Shown: one piece after another, positions 22,218 through 33,745 of the stretch
Numbering within the stretch: position 1 is the first letter of the stretch
Layout of the letters: each line of letters opens with the position of its first letter
Origin: Opeltia flavorubescens
Taxonomy: Eukaryota; Ascomycota; Lecanoromycetes; Teloschistales; Teloschistaceae
Assembly (NCBI GenBank): GCA_000442125.1
Contig: KE546972.1
Location: forward strand, 1,572,022 to 1,636,021
DNA length: 64,000 nucleotides
Direction of reading: 5' to 3'
Notes under the pieces: model-generated
Told to the model about the DNA's origin: nothing
Seen by the model: the letters and a program-made list of their open reading frames with translations, nothing else
Databases searched by the model: none
Made by a program: the position numbers and the translations under genes

Positions 22218-23816
22218 ATGGACCCTTCACTGGTTTCCACGTCTTCGAGAGATGCTCGTACTCCAGATATCGAGAATTCTTTCTTTCGCTCTTGGGCTTT
22301 GCGAGCTCGCGGATCTGAATTCAGTAGCGCGAGTAATATCTCTCCTGGATCGAAGACTCCAAGCACTCCCATATCGCCCAAAACTCGAGCTAAGTCGGGT
22401 CGAACTAATCCAAGTTCTGAGTCCCGTTTCTCAGATCTCAATAATCATTCCGTCGGCGAGAGACCGTCAATACGAGGAACAGCAGCAACCGCTGGCACTG
22501 GATCTGCTACACATTCAGAGCGTGCAGNTTCCGATCGAGTGACAAAGGTTACTCGAATGTCCGTGGACCAATCGGCACCTAAAGCCAGGTCGGATTCTTC
22601 TTCCATCACCAAACGCACCCTGGAGTTGGTGAAAGCTCCCATTCTTTCTAGGCCGACTATCAAGTTTTTGGATACGAAGCCAGAGAAACCGGCAAGAGGC
22701 GGATTTGTCTGGAAACGTCAGATATCAGGACACTGGTTAGAAATTCGTATCGGAAAGAAAGCTGAGCCGGATGACAAGATCCTAGACAACGAATCCCTTG
22801 AGACACAAGAGGTGCCATCCCCTACCCCGGTTCTTGGTTCACAGCCCATCAGTCATAAAGCTCACGCCAATGAGACGGTGAAAGTCAAGAGCTCACCCAG
22901 CCAACCTACAGCCAAGAAAACAGACTCCTCACCGGAAGAGAAGTCCAGGAAAAGTATCGTCGCTCTCACGAAACGCATACTAGGCATAAAATCCATCGTC
23001 AGTCCCCCCTTGTCAAGCAAGAGCATAACGCCCGATTCCGCAACTGGAGAAACTCTGCATCGCGCTTCCAGTGCGCTGCGCGACCATGCCGAAAAACAGA
23101 AAAACACGCCTTCGAGCGGGTCGACCAGCACCAGCAACCTTAGTGGTGCGTCAATTGCAGGCAAACCGAAACAACGCCGTCATATATTCCGTCCGAGTTA
23201 TCGCCGCCAACGCACCGGGCACTCTAGCTCAAGTTCAGTCCTCAGGGTTCAGCGCGGAAATCCCCCCGTCAGCACCCCCAATGATGAATGCATGTACATG
23301 GGTTCCGATTCTCAGAAGTACATGCGCGTCGAGCTCACGGGACCTAATGCACCTACTTATCTTCCCTCAGAGGCCCGCAGGATTGCTACTCCGCCTTTAC
23401 CCGGCGATGGCCGCAAGCTTAGGGGGTTCTTCTTCGATTATAACGCTCCTTGCTCCGCTGGCGAATTACAAGCAGAGCGTGACAGGCTAAGTAACCCAAC
23501 AAACACCACTACTTTCCCACCACGACCGCGCAATTTGACAATTGAATCCTCCACTGGAACCCCTCCGCGCAGTCCAGGCGCTAGAATACAAAGATCGGAT
23601 GACGATGTTCATTGGTTTCGGGTGAAGGTTGCGTTGGATGAGACGGAGGATCAGAGGGATAGGTTTGAGTTGAATGTGCCGGAGCATTTGCCTAGTAGTC
23701 CGCTTTGCCCGAGGCATCCCAAGCATAAGAGTGGGGGAAAGGGGGTTTGTGTTTATCATGGGAGGAATAAGACTGGGGGGAATGAGGCGGGGGATGAGGG
23801 GGTGGGGTGGAGGTAG
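22218..23816 (+). CDS. Conserved-looking fungal protein of unknown function, mostly disordered
   Basis: A single exon of 532 residues from the ATG at 22218 (MDPSLVSTSSRDARTPDIE); an in-frame ATG at 22047 is an alternative. I do not recognise a family. Most of it is Ser/Thr/Pro/Lys-rich and probably unstructured. Three islands look ordered: PARGGFVWKRQISGHWLEIR (about 155-175), ARRIATPPLPGDGRKLRGFFFDYNAP in the last third, and DDVHWFRVKVALDETEDQRDRFELNVPEHLP followed by CPRHPKHKSGGKGVCVYHG near the end. The last is Cys/His-bearing and might bind metal. Base 22528 is ambiguous inside a GNT codon, so one residue is unknown but no stop is possible. Base composition is like its neighbours. Confidence 0.8.
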   Translation: MDPSLVSTSSRDARTPDIENSFFRSWALRARGSEFSSASNISPGSKTPSTPISPKTRAKSGRTNPSSESRFSDLNNHSVGERPSIRGTAATAGTGSATHSERAXSDRVTKVTRMSVDQSAPKARSDSSSITKRTLELVKAPILSRPTIKFLDTKPEKPARGGFVWKRQISGHWLEIRIGKKAEPDDKILDNESLETQEVPSPTPVLGSQPISHKAHANETVKVKSSPSQPTAKKTDSSPEEKSRKSIVALTKRILGIKSIVSPPLSSKSITPDSATGETLHRASSALRDHAEKQKNTPSSGSTSTSNLSGASIAGKPKQRRHIFRPSYRRQRTGHSSSSSVLRVQRGNPPVSTPNDECMYMGSDSQKYMRVELTGPNAPTYLPSEARRIATPPLPGDGRKLRGFFFDYNAPCSAGELQAERDRLSNPTNTTTFPPRPRNLTIESSTGTPPRSPGARIQRSDDDVHWFRVKVALDETEDQRDRFELNVPEHLPSSPLCPRHPKHKSGGKGVCVYHGRNKTGGNEAGDEGVGWR

Positions 23817-24037
23817 GAGTTTTGTAGATATATTAGTGGTGGCGGAATATGAAGTGATTTTTATTTTCTGATGCCACATGAAATTATTTTGGGATGATTA
23901 TGGCATACATGGTCTTTTGCCTATGACATTTGACCGGGACTCCTTGCTAATTATCAAAATTGTCCTAAGGATGATCCTTAAGTTATCATCAATAGACGCC
24001 CAAAATGTTTCCAGAATATGCAGACATCCATGCTACC

Positions 24038-25418
24038 CTACCTCGCCATCGGGCCCCCCTCAGTCCCCCACCCTTTCCCCCTCATCCACTCCTCAATCCT
24101 CCCCCACACCCCCTCCACAACCTCCCTATCTCTCCACCTTCCCTGCTGCCCTTGCTGCGGACTCCACTTCTCAACCGCCACACTACATACCCCCCTCCCC
24201 CACCCCCTCACACTCCCCGGTACATCCTCCCCCCTCCACCCCACATACACGCCCAACACCTCCTTGAAAAGATCCGGCGGATGCTGCCATCTATACCCCT
24301 TGAACTGCCACGTCTGTCCTGTTGTAAATACCGCTACTACTCTGTTCCAGTAATCGGGACGGAATTGCTCGGGTGTGTCTACTAATATAAACCGGAGGGG
24401 ACGGTGAGCGTCTATGGAGGGGAGTAAGCGGGAGATGTGGAGGATGTTGGCTGTGGTTGTGGTGGTGGTGGGGGGAGTGTAAAGTCCGTCTAGGAGGAAG
24501 GATTTTATGTTTGAGAGACGCAGGAGGGAGGATGCGGATGGGGAGAGGAGGATTATTGGGTCCGGGCGGCGGGTGGATACTTTGGAAGAGGGGGATTTGG
24601 GGAGGGAAACTAGTTGTGCTTGTTGTTGTTGTTGCTGTTGCTGGTGGGAGGAGGAGGAAGGGGGGTGGGAGGTTGAGGAGTGGGGATGGGGTTTTGAGGG
24701 GCGGGAGCGGGAGAGGAATGTTTCGGCTATTTTGCGGACGTGGGAGAAATCCTATGGGGAGGAGGGAAAATTAATCGGGTTGAGCTTTGTGGGGTACGAG
24801 GAGGGAAGGGGAAGTAGGACTTACGGTGGGCTTTATTCCTCGTAAAACGGTGTTGCGGTCTCCCATTCTTCTCTCTCCGTTGTAGATTTCTTGTAGTCGT
24901 GGGTCAATTGTCTTCCCCACTCGTGCTCCCGCTGCACTGCTTGGGATGGTTGATACACCACCCGCAGCACCGGAGGCGACTTGGGCGGAGCGGGTCGCAG
25001 ACGCATCGGATTCGAGACCCTTGATGTATTCACTTTCCTCCGAGGCGCCTTCCAGCCATGTGATGAGGTCGAGTCTTTCTACGAAGAACAGTGGATGGAC
25101 TTTGCTCGCGCCGCCATCTTTGCTGGAAAGCTCTTCGCTTAATTGTTGCGCTGAAGCGATGTAATCGGGGATTGCGACATCTTTTTTCTGCCAGGCAAAC
25201 CAGATACTACGGAGATCAATGGGCTTGTCGGAGGAGATGAATCGAGTGGGAGTGTCGAGGGAGTAGGTATGCTGGGGGTTGAAGAATTGAAGGTATGCTG
25301 CTGTTGCGAGATTCTCCTCTACTTCCGAGGAGTCTGGTAATGTTGTAGTGATTGGAGGGTCACTTGCAGCGATGGATTGGCGCAGGCGTAATAAGGGATC
25401 AATATCTGAGCTCGCCAT
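24038..25418 (-). CDS. CDC73: Paf1 complex subunit Cdc73 (parafibromin homologue)
   Basis: Exons 25418-24825 and 24751-24038 on the minus strand join to 435 residues, with one 73-nt intron. The N-terminal half has the parafibromin N-domain pattern (DPLLRLRQSI, AAYLQFFNPQHTYSLDTPT). The middle is low in complexity, with a run of Gln. The C-terminal Ras-like domain is clear: RFILVDTPEQFRPDYWNRVV, FTTGQTWQFKGYRW, VLGVYVGWRGE and RWRDREVVEGVW. Cdc73 works in the Paf1 complex on elongating RNA polymerase II, linked to histone H2B ubiquitination and H3K4 methylation. The length fits fungal homologues. It converges on the unknown-function gene, with about 220 bp between the stops. Confidence 0.95.
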
Positions 25419-25687
25419 CTTGATTGTATCAAACGATAAGCTGCTAGACTTGTGGTGAGGTTTGTGGAGGTATCAAAGAGCGCTTAACGCGGCTGTTGAA
25501 ATAATGAATTCCTCGTAAATCGGTATCTAGATTTTTGTGCCGTACTCATAATATATGGAAGTGAATAGTATGGTTTTGTATTCTATTGATTTTCGAATCT
25601 ACAGTAACGCCATCCTCCTATTGGGTATCTTGTAAATGCATCAATTCGCCAAATGCAATATTACATATTGATACAAACGTAGAAAAT

Positions 25688-27014
25688 TCAAGCTTGAATC
25701 ACTGTCTCAGCTTCCGATACCTCGTCACTCTCGTTGCCATTGCTGATACCTTCCCCGTCGTCCACATCGAGACCTCGCGTGCCGCTCGTGATGTCATCGA
25801 CGCTTTTGTCAACTGATTCTGTCTCTTTGGCTTTGTCAATCGCCGGGTCCTTTGTACTCAAGCCAGACGCCGAAAGCACATCAAGTGGGACGTCCTTGTC
25901 TGGAGAATGATGTTCCTTGTCGTCCTCGTCGCTCTCGGCAATGGTCGTGACAGCAGATCCCGTTGATGGCGTATGCTTGTGACGACGAGTCGTAGCACCA
26001 GTGGAAATTGACGTAGTAGCCTCTGATTCCTCCAATTTTGGAAGCTTGTCACTGGCACTCGGCTGCTCTATGCTTGCACGGGGGACTTCCTGGGCGTCAT
26101 CGGATGAAGCAAGACCTTCGGCTTCAGGTGGAATAGTGTAGCTGTCGTGAGGGACGAGATTGTAGACATCACATACTGTTTTGAAGAAGATGTAAAGACC
26201 TTGGGTGGTTTCAATATTCCAGAAGACTTGGCGATGTGAGTACCACGCGTGAGCGAAGATACGATAGCAACGCCTCATGATATTGGTCAGAGCTCGTAGA
26301 CCACCTTGGCTTCCTCCGGTTGACTGGCTACCCAATGTAAGGCGAGAGGGGAAAATCTTTNACGATGTCAATTGATTCGCAGCCCAATCTAATGTGTGAT
26401 TGCAGTAGTCGATGGCGTAGCATGCCTTTGGTGGATCGTGAACAGCACATAGATATTGCCATTCCGATGCGCGCATTTCAGGGCATGTGTCCTTTGAACA
26501 TGGTGGATTATCATTGTAAAATCCAACGATGACTGCGTTTGTTTGGATGACGAGCAGGCGACAGAGTTCGTAAAGCCATAAGAGTGGATCGACTCCTTCA
26601 GGTGCCTTCGCAAGTGTATGAGCAGTTTGAGGATTGATGGCAACGGAGTGTTTCCCGTCCTCTGTCTTGGTGAAGGAGGCATAAAGGGCTTTCAGATGCT
26701 CCTGTAGCTGAAAAGCGGAATCGAGCTAAATCCATCAGTCCTTTGAACAGAGTAGATGACCAACTTCGGCGACTCACCTGTGCTAAAGGGACCAATGGTG
26801 GGCCAGCTGCCATATCTTCAGCTTTTGTGCCCGGGCGGATTCTTCGAGTTGCGGATTGATCATATTTGGCTGATTCGTCGTGCGGTTGAACAGCGGAGCC
26901 TGGTGTAGCGTTCATACTAGGCGATTGCGGTCCAATCTGAACCTCTGGGAATGGTGGAGGGCTTGGAAGACGGGGAGAATGGGATGGCGAGATGCTACCG
27001 ATTGGAGCTGCCAT
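25688..27014 (-). CDS. mob3: Mob3/phocein-type protein (STRIPAK component)
   Basis: Exons 27014-26778 and 26725-25688 on the minus strand join to 424 residues. The Mob1/phocein domain covers about 80-290: CSKDTCPEMRASEWQYLCAV, YAIDYCNHTLDWAANQL, RALTNIMRRCYRIFAHAWY and QVFWNIETTQGLYIFFK. The zinc ligands (paired Cys, then His in the AHAWYSH segment) are present. The sequence is nearer to phocein/Mob4 (fungal MOB3) than to Mob1 or Mob2. In Sordaria, MOB3 belongs to the STRIPAK phosphatase-kinase complex needed for hyphal fusion and fruiting. The 80-residue N-terminus and the acidic 130-residue C-terminus are fungal extensions. Base 26361 is ambiguous in codon TNA; A or G there would create a stop, so the true base is presumably C or T. 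Confidence 0.92.
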
Positions 27015-27435
27015 GGTGCTGAATATGGCGTGACAGGAGGAGTCAAATCAATCACTATATTCACGACTGTTGGGAGGCGTTTTGAAATACTCGCTTGTGT
27101 CGCTGTAGTCGTCTTGGCTTGCGACTGATGTTGCGGCGTTCACTGTTAGAGATGCAGATGACGAATCAGAAGAATCGTTTCCGTCGCTGCTGTCGTCTTG
27201 CACTGCTGCCAAAGTCGGAGAGTCGGCTCTCGAGGTACCGGTTTCAGGAGCAGTAGCGATCATGCATAGCGGTCTGTGCTTTCTTAGCGTGGCGGGACGG
27301 CCCGTGTTTACGAAGCTGTCACGGCTGTCTCGTTCCAGCTTTACTATCACAAGCTTGTGACGCAAGTCTCCCCACTAATCACCAAACCGCCGACGACGAT
27401 TTGCAATCATTGAAATCTGGCTGAATCTTGGGTCG
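27015..27435. promoter_or_regulatory. Bidirectional promoter between mob3 and the CobW GTPase gene
   Basis: The 421-bp stretch lies between divergent start codons. A 105-codon open frame on the minus strand (27365-27048) is Ser/Asp-rich without a recognisable domain. It fills most of the promoter of mob3 and could be leader sequence or a small unknown protein; I cannot support it as a gene. Confidence 0.5.
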
Positions 27436-28950
27436 ATGGAGGAGGATATTCCTGACCTTATTGACGTGAATGACAATGATGCTAGCGAGCCCAGCGCTGC
27501 GACGGCGGCCGTTGAGCCGCAAGGGTCCCCTGGCTCCAAGGTTCCTCTCACTTTAGTCACAGGCTACCTTGGAGCTGGAAAGACCACACTGGTCAACTAT
27601 ATCCTACGAGAACAGCATGGGAAGAGGGTGGCAGTGATCTTAAACGGCTTGTACACTCTTATTCAACAGCGGGGCTCTCGACATCGTTGCTAACATCTCA
27701 CTAGAGTTCGGTGATTGTACGCTTCTCTGTCCTGATTCGTGTTCGAATATATCTAACCGCATGCCCTTGCAGCCGCCGACATCGAAAAGTCCCTCACCAT
27801 CAGCCAAGAAGGTCAGCAAGTCGAGGAATGGCTTGAGCTTGCAAATGGCTGCCTCTGCTGCTCAATCAAGTACGTAATCTAACCCCATCATTCCCACTAT
27901 CCACCCCTCCTCCACCCTGCTTACCTTTTTCCTGCGCAGAGACACCGGCGTCGCAGCAATCGAATCCCTCATCTCCCGCCGCGGCTCCTTCGACTACATA
28001 ATCCTCGAAACCAGCGGTCTCGCCGACCCCGGTAACCTCGCCCCCCTCTTCTGGGTCGATGACGGTCTCGGCAGTTCAATCTACCTCGACGGCATCGTCA
28101 CGCTCGTCGATGCGAAAAATATTCTTAGGAGTCTTGACGAACCTGCTCCTGAAGAACAGATTGACGAGGGTCATGAACATGAGCACGAAGCAGGACCGCA
28201 TTTATCTACGGCGCATTTACAGATCTCACATGCGGATGTTGTGATTATTAATAAATGCGATGTTATCAGCGATGCACAGCTGGCAACAGTACAAGAAAGG
28301 GTCAGAGCAATCAATGGGCTGGCGAAGTTACATATGACGCAATATGGACAGATCCCGCAATTGGAAGGCGTGCTGCTTGATATACACGCTTATGATGGGG
28401 TGGAGGAGCTGGATACTGTGAGTAAAGGGCATAGTCATTTAGATCCGGTACGCAGGTCCCACTTATCCCTTTTCTACACTGAAGGAAAGATCCTGATTTC
28501 TGCAAGCGTATATCAACAACAACGATCCCCGTCCCCCTCCTCCACGCGACTCAGCTTCCCAAACTCGAATCCTGGCTCCGTTCCATCCTTTGGGAATCGT
28601 GCCTCCCGGGTGGGTGGGAAGGTTGGCGGGAAGTTGGGTCGGAAGGGCAGGCCACCGCTCACCCCAACCCAACCCCCAAACACAATTTCACAATCCACCG
28701 CACAAAAGGTCAAATCCCCCTGACCGACGAAAGGGTCCTCATGATCCAGGGCGTACAGGACGTTTTTGAAATTCTCGACAATACACAACCGATATCTGGG
28801 ACTCAGGGCCAGCAACAAATCTCAGCAGTCAAGGGGGAGAAGTGGGCGAAGATTGTGATCATTGGGACGGGATTGAGGGGTGTGCCGTTTGAAGAGAGCT
28901 TGGGGAGGGCTTTGGAAGAAGAGGAATTGGCGGTGGAGGAGGGGGGATGA
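27436..28950 (+). CDS. CobW/ZNG1-type metallochaperone GTPase (COG0523)
   Basis: Exons 27436-27646, 27705-27716, 27773-27869, 27940-28447 and 28507-28950 join to 423 residues; the second exon is 12 nt. Motifs in order: Walker [10 protein letters not shown] (43-51), NEFGD (70-74), the metal-binding CxCC in NGCLCC (99-104), SGLADP, NKCD for guanine recognition, a His-rich loop ([12 protein letters not shown]), and a C-terminal CobW domain with HRTKG. Members of the ZNG1 branch hand zinc to methionine aminopeptidase 1; that this gene does so is by family only. The first intron seems to start with GC rather than GT: only this donor yields the conserved NEFGD, and the GT four bases on gives a stop. 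The other introns are GT-AG, 56-70 nt. Confidence 0.9.
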
Positions 28951-29346
28951 ACTGGAAAGTCCCCTTTTCTTTTTTTGTAAGTTTTGGAATTTGAATAAGG
29001 GGAATAGCTGGCTGGGGGTATGTAGGTTGAAAGTTTATTTGTTGTTGGAATTTGTTCAGATCCCGATTTTTTTTGGCAAGGAGAGCATGCATGTCCTTCT
29101 ATTCGATCATTATTATCACCGTTCATTCTTCCCTTCAACCAAAGTAAGATACCACAGGCAAGCCAGCTCGTGACCCTCGAACTGATAATATCAAAGCCTT
29201 AAAGACACATTACTGTGTGAAAAAGAGCAAGCCAATATCTTCAGCACGATCAAAAATAGGTAGGTAATAATTCCCCTCCATTACTCTTACTAGCAAAACC
29301 CAATCATCTACACCCCCCAACCACCCTCCCCTCGCCCCTCACCACA
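28951..29346. other. Intergenic between convergent CobW and NOT2 genes
   Basis: 3' sequence of two converging genes. It is C-rich on the plus strand near the NOT2 stop, reflecting the Gly-rich C-terminus of Not2. No further gene. Confidence 0.5.
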
Positions 29347-31671
29347 TCAAGGCATAATCCCCCCCTGCACCCCTCCTCCACCCCCTCCCCCTCCCCCACC
29401 CAACCCACTATGCGGCGCCAAACTCTCATAACTAAGTAAAAACTCACTCCTCGCGCGCTGCCAACTCCTCTGATTGAAAAAAATATAACTCCCCCTCTCC
29501 GTCCCATCCCCCAGCGGCACCGGTTCCCCAAAACTCGTATCCTTGGTCAACCACATCATCAACTCCTTATGATAGCGCCAATTCCTCTGCGTGAGTTCCG
29601 TGGCGGCCAACTCTTGCATGAGGTCTCGGGGTTGGGTGTAGAAGATCCAGAAGAGGGTTTCGTCGCTGAAGGAGGAGATTTTGTCGCGGACTCGGTGGAC
29701 GTTGTCGACTGTGTAGCATTCTGGGAGGTGGAAATCTGGTTGGAGGGGGCGGGCGGTGGGGGAGGCGAAGGGGCCGGACCAGGTTGGCCACAGGGGTCTG
29801 TGGGTTGTGGGTATGGGAGTCAGTAATGCGGCTTTTTGAACATTTGGCTCGGGTGGGATATGCAGGGTAGGAGATATGTCACGTACTCTTGTGAGTTGAG
29901 GTCGAGGCCTAATTGTGTGAGATCCTGTCCTATTGCCAAACCGGAGACGTCAGGGTTGTCGCTCCGGACTGTTGCCAGCAGCCCTGCGAGTCCAAATCGA
30001 TCTATCGGAGCCATCTGGTCTAAGGGTGTGTTCTCTGCGGTCTGAGACGCCCCCGATACTTGGTAGCCTTGCTGTTGGCGTGATGGCGGTTGTTGGGAGT
30101 GTGCGTTTTGTGGTGATGATCCGATGACATGGTTTTGGAAATTCGAAAGGATAGAGTTGACGTTGCTCAATTGATTAGCTCGAGGTGTTGGCAATGCCTG
30201 AATCTGTGAGTAAAGGTCGGTTGAAGTTACTGGCGATTGTCTTACGTTCTTGTCATGCTCGTTTGCCGATGGTAGACCGTGGCGATTCGAAGAGGATGCT
30301 ACAGTCGTCAGCCATGTGTTTCAAAAGACGCAATGAAAGGTCACAAACCGAAACTTAAAGAGCTTGGCGACGTCATGCGATCCAACGTTGATGATCTGCC
30401 GCTGTCTGACTGATTGTTTTGCGAATTTGGTAGTCCATGGCGAGCTTGACTTTGATTAGGCGGTAGCGAGAATGCACTGGAATTTGAAAAGCCTCCGAAA
30501 GCTGCGCTTTGCATCAAACTACCCCGTCGGTCGTGCTGACTCTCATCGGTTCCATTCCGACCAAGGGGAGGGAACTCTTCAATACTACTCGGCTGAGGCT
30601 GTGCTGAAGCCCCTAATTGCCCCACTCCTCCTTGACCGCCACGATGATAGTCATCGCTACTGCCTGTGAACTGTGAGGCGCTGTAGATATCTTCGCGAGA
30701 TTGCTGGGATTGTTCTTGATTTTGTGAGGGTTGTTGAGATTGTTGCTGGACGCTGTTGTGTGGAGGAGCAGGTGCTTGTTGTTGAGGACGTTGTACAGGA
30801 GTATGCTGGATGATACGCTGATTGGAATTGCCCCAGACTGCTTGCCCAGGGTTCTGATAGTGAGTCTGAGGAGCACCAGAAAGTGAAGGAAATTCACTAG
30901 AAATGCGACAGTCAGATTCATAACGAAGAAGATGGTGAAAGTTTGCGTCAAGATATAGCGGAAGCCATTGCTTGGGAAGCCCTCTGCGTTTTCGCCAAGT
31001 CGCCATATTGGCGCCATTTAAGGATTGTTTCAACTCACGAGAGATCAAGTGGTGTTGCAGACTGAGAGCCACTAATGCTTTGTGCAAAGCTAGCATTTGT
31101 TGAAGTTCCAGACTGTCTGGTTTGCACACTAGGTAGACCCGGGGCGCCGTTCACCGCTCCTAAACCCCATGTTGCTCCATTGCCTAACGTAACTTATATT
31201 AGCCTTGGTGGGGTTGACAAAACATTCCAATTGTGACGAACCTAGCTTGTTTGAATTTTGTAACCTTGTTGAACCCAATTGTAGATTTCGATTTTGAGGA
31301 TTTGATTGTGGAAAATTTGGAAACCCGCGAAGAGGCTGTGGAGTGGGACCTGTGCGCCGATGGGGCATATTAGCGATTTCTCCAATACCTCGTTGTTCCT
31401 TGGATCCTCGAGCTACTCTGGCATAAGTCGAACGCGGGCCTGTGGGCGGTGTTCTTCGCGTCGCAGGTGCCTGATTCTCCGACAAAGAAGGTCTTGTTTC
31501 AGCTTCAGGAGATTCAATGATCGGAGCTAATCGCTTTGCAGGAGATCCATGGTTGACAAGAGGAGGAAAATCCTCTTGAGGTTGGTTACTGAGGTCTTGA
31601 GGGTCGTCAAGAGCTTCCTGGAATCTTGAGGTATAGGATCCTTGCATATTCTTTCGAGCCGGAGAAGACAT
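29347..31671 (-). CDS. NOT2: CCR4-NOT complex subunit Not2 (Cdc36)
   Basis: Six exons on the minus strand, 31671-31242, 31183-31039, 30896-30349, 30298-30246, 30203-29887 and 29797-29347, join in frame to 647 residues. The C-terminal NOT2/3/5 domain (about 430-630) is clear: SDNPDVSGLAIGQDLTQLGL, LWPTWSGPFA, DETLFWIFYTQPRDLMQ, AATELTQRNWRYHKELMMWL and YIFFNQRSWQR. The N-terminal two thirds are Gln/Ser/Pro-rich, with two EFP[SP]L-type short motifs (EFPSLSG, EFPPLGRNG). Not2 binds Not1 and Not3/5 in the deadenylase complex that governs mRNA decay and transcription. The protein ends in a run of ten Gly. The intron at 30204-30245 is only 42 nt; the one at 30897-31038 is 142 nt. Confidence 0.95.
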
Positions 31672-32140
31672 GGTCGCTTAGTGATAGCTTAGTCTTAAGC
31701 AATAATCTGAGATCCTAAATGCTGCACGGCGCTCTGGAGAGCAGCTATGTTCGACTGTTGCTCTGGCGCTTCTTGATGGAGGCCGGTGGGGGACGATTGA
31801 CTCGAAAAGGCATAGCATCATTTGTGTTGACATACCTGTGCGATTCATGTCTGCTAGCTATACGCAGCGCTCTTTCCGATTCTCACTGTAGCGTCAATTG
31901 TAGAGTTTCTTCCACAAAGGCTGGTCACAAGTGTGCATGAGGTCCACCTCCATTGCGGCTGCCGATCACCCCATCATTCCCAAAGTAGTCTAAAGACGGG
32001 AACTAAGACGCCTTGCCCTTGGTCCGTGCATTCTGGGTCCGTAGGGCTGTGAAGGTTGGTGCATGTAGATCAATTTACTACCATACTATCTTAACCTTTG
32101 CTGCACGATTCAGTCCCCCCTCACAGCCATTCTTCGCAAC
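31672..32140. promoter_or_regulatory. Bidirectional promoter between NOT2 and the mitoribosomal mL47 gene
   Basis: About 470 bp between divergent start codons. No gene is seen; an open frame at 31719-31940 has no recognisable content. Confidence 0.55.
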
Positions 32141-33035
32141 ATGGCCTCCATAATCATCAGTCCAGCGAGCCGAAATATCCCCATCTCAAGATATCCGCCT
32201 ACTTTCCTCGCGCCACTTCTCTCCTCCAGCACCTCAACCCGAGCCGCCTTTTCAACATCTCCACATCTTGCACATGGCCGGAAAAGAAGGCGAGACAATA
32301 ACCCTGATCGAGGAGTGTCGGCACTACGCAGAACAGGTCTGAAGAACAAGGTCGAAATGTCGAAATATCCATTACCCCAGCCGGTGACGGATCCTGCGAA
32401 GAGATCAAAGGTAGCAGTCGATGCCAATCATGGATTATGGGGTTTCTTTAGGAGCGAGAAAAAGGCGCTGAATACACCCGAGGAGACTGATGCTTTCGGT
32501 TCGTCCATATTGGCGAGGGCAATTAATTAAAGACGCGGTATATTGACCGATTGTAGGGAGACCATGGGTGGTCGAAGAGCTTCGACATAAATCTTGGGAA
32601 GACCTCCACTCTCTGTGGTGGATTTGCTGCAAGGAGCGTAATATTCTCGCCACACAAGAATATGAAAGAGCGCGGCTCAAGGCTGGGTATGGGGATGCTG
32701 AGATTCTGGAGAGGACCCGTGCTGTAAGTCCGCCGCCAACGAATTGAAGTGAGAGGTCTCCGAAGGTTAACATTCAATAGGTGAGGCAGACCCAAAAAGC
32801 AATCAAACATGCGTTGACGGAAAGATACTATGCTTTCGAGGAGGCTAGAAGAGTCGCTGTGACGGATCCGGAAGTTGACCTGGAGGCGGCACCTGGGACG
32901 CAAGCATATACGCCGAATTATTCTGATGTAAGTGCTTGTACAAGGGCCGTGATACATCGTTTTACTGATTTATCGAAACAGGAGCCGCTTGAGGAGGAAG
33001 ATTATCCAGTCAAGGCAGCTGCAGCGAATGCATAG
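32141..33035 (+). CDS. MRPL4: Mitochondrial large-subunit ribosomal protein mL47 (uL29m, MRPL4)
   Basis: Exons 32141-32498, 32557-32723, 32781-32927 and 32982-33035 join to 241 residues; introns are 58, 57 and 54 nt. The uL29-like mL47 core is plain: NHGLWGFFR, TPEETDAFGRPWVVEELRHK, SWEDLHSLWWICCKERNILA and TQEYERARLKAGYG, followed by a helix (VRQTQKAIKHALTERYYAFE). The protein sits at the exit-tunnel side of the mitochondrial large subunit. The N-terminus is a presequence rich in Ser/Arg/Pro, ending in RAAFSTSPH, a usual processing context. The short acidic C-terminal exon encodes EPLEEEDYPVKAAAANA. Confidence 0.94.
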
Positions 33036-33745
33036 AGTATAACTCGTTTTAGCTATGGATCTGTCTTCAGCGGAGCATTGATGGCTGGGTACTTGGGCAC
33101 AAATGAAATTCCAGCATCGTCATTCAAATCTGTCACTATATTTCGCCCCGTAATTGAGAGCGAGACGAGTTAATCGGAAGAAGTCCGATCAGTGTCATTG
33201 TTCCAAATTCTTTATCATAGATGTATGGATTTCAACGCATGCGGTGACCTAGCTAGAATTTCGGGGGAAAGAAATAGAATCCCCCTCTCCCCCCCTGAAA
33301 GAAGATCGCCAATAGTAAATATACTTGCAATGTTGTGGAAAAATCAAGAGGATCCTAGACCATCGAAAAAGTGGTACGTAAGAAAATATACTATGGTTAT
33401 GTGCCACGTGCGATTCAATAATTCATGTGGCAGTCCAGTGTTTGATTATTACTATATAGTTCTATGGACTAGAGGAAGTTATTTAGATCGCTGGATGGGA
33501 ATGGCAATCATCCTGATAGGTAAAATAGTAGAAGCAAATATGATGCCCGCCTTATTTCTTTGCCCCCTCAGCCTCCTTGAAAATTAATTGTTTCTCCTTT
33601 GGACTGGAAAGAATAAGGACCCAGTCCTGATCGATCAAATTAGTGCAAGTCGTCCTTTGTCCCGACCTTCTTCGCCCCTTCTCTCTCTTTGGATGGCTTC
33701 TTCAAAATTTAATTGAATCCCTCAGCCAGCCCCATACTTATTTGT
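33036..33745. other. Intergenic between convergent mL47 and BTB genes
   Basis: AT-rich 3' sequence. The frame at 33192-33587 (131 codons) includes many rare combinations and no domain; I consider it chance. No RNA gene recognised. Confidence 0.5.

Noticed and set aside
27048-27365. 105-codon minus-strand frame between mob3 and the CobW gene
   Set aside because: It is Ser/Asp-rich low complexity in a divergent promoter; it could be real but nothing supports it beyond being open.
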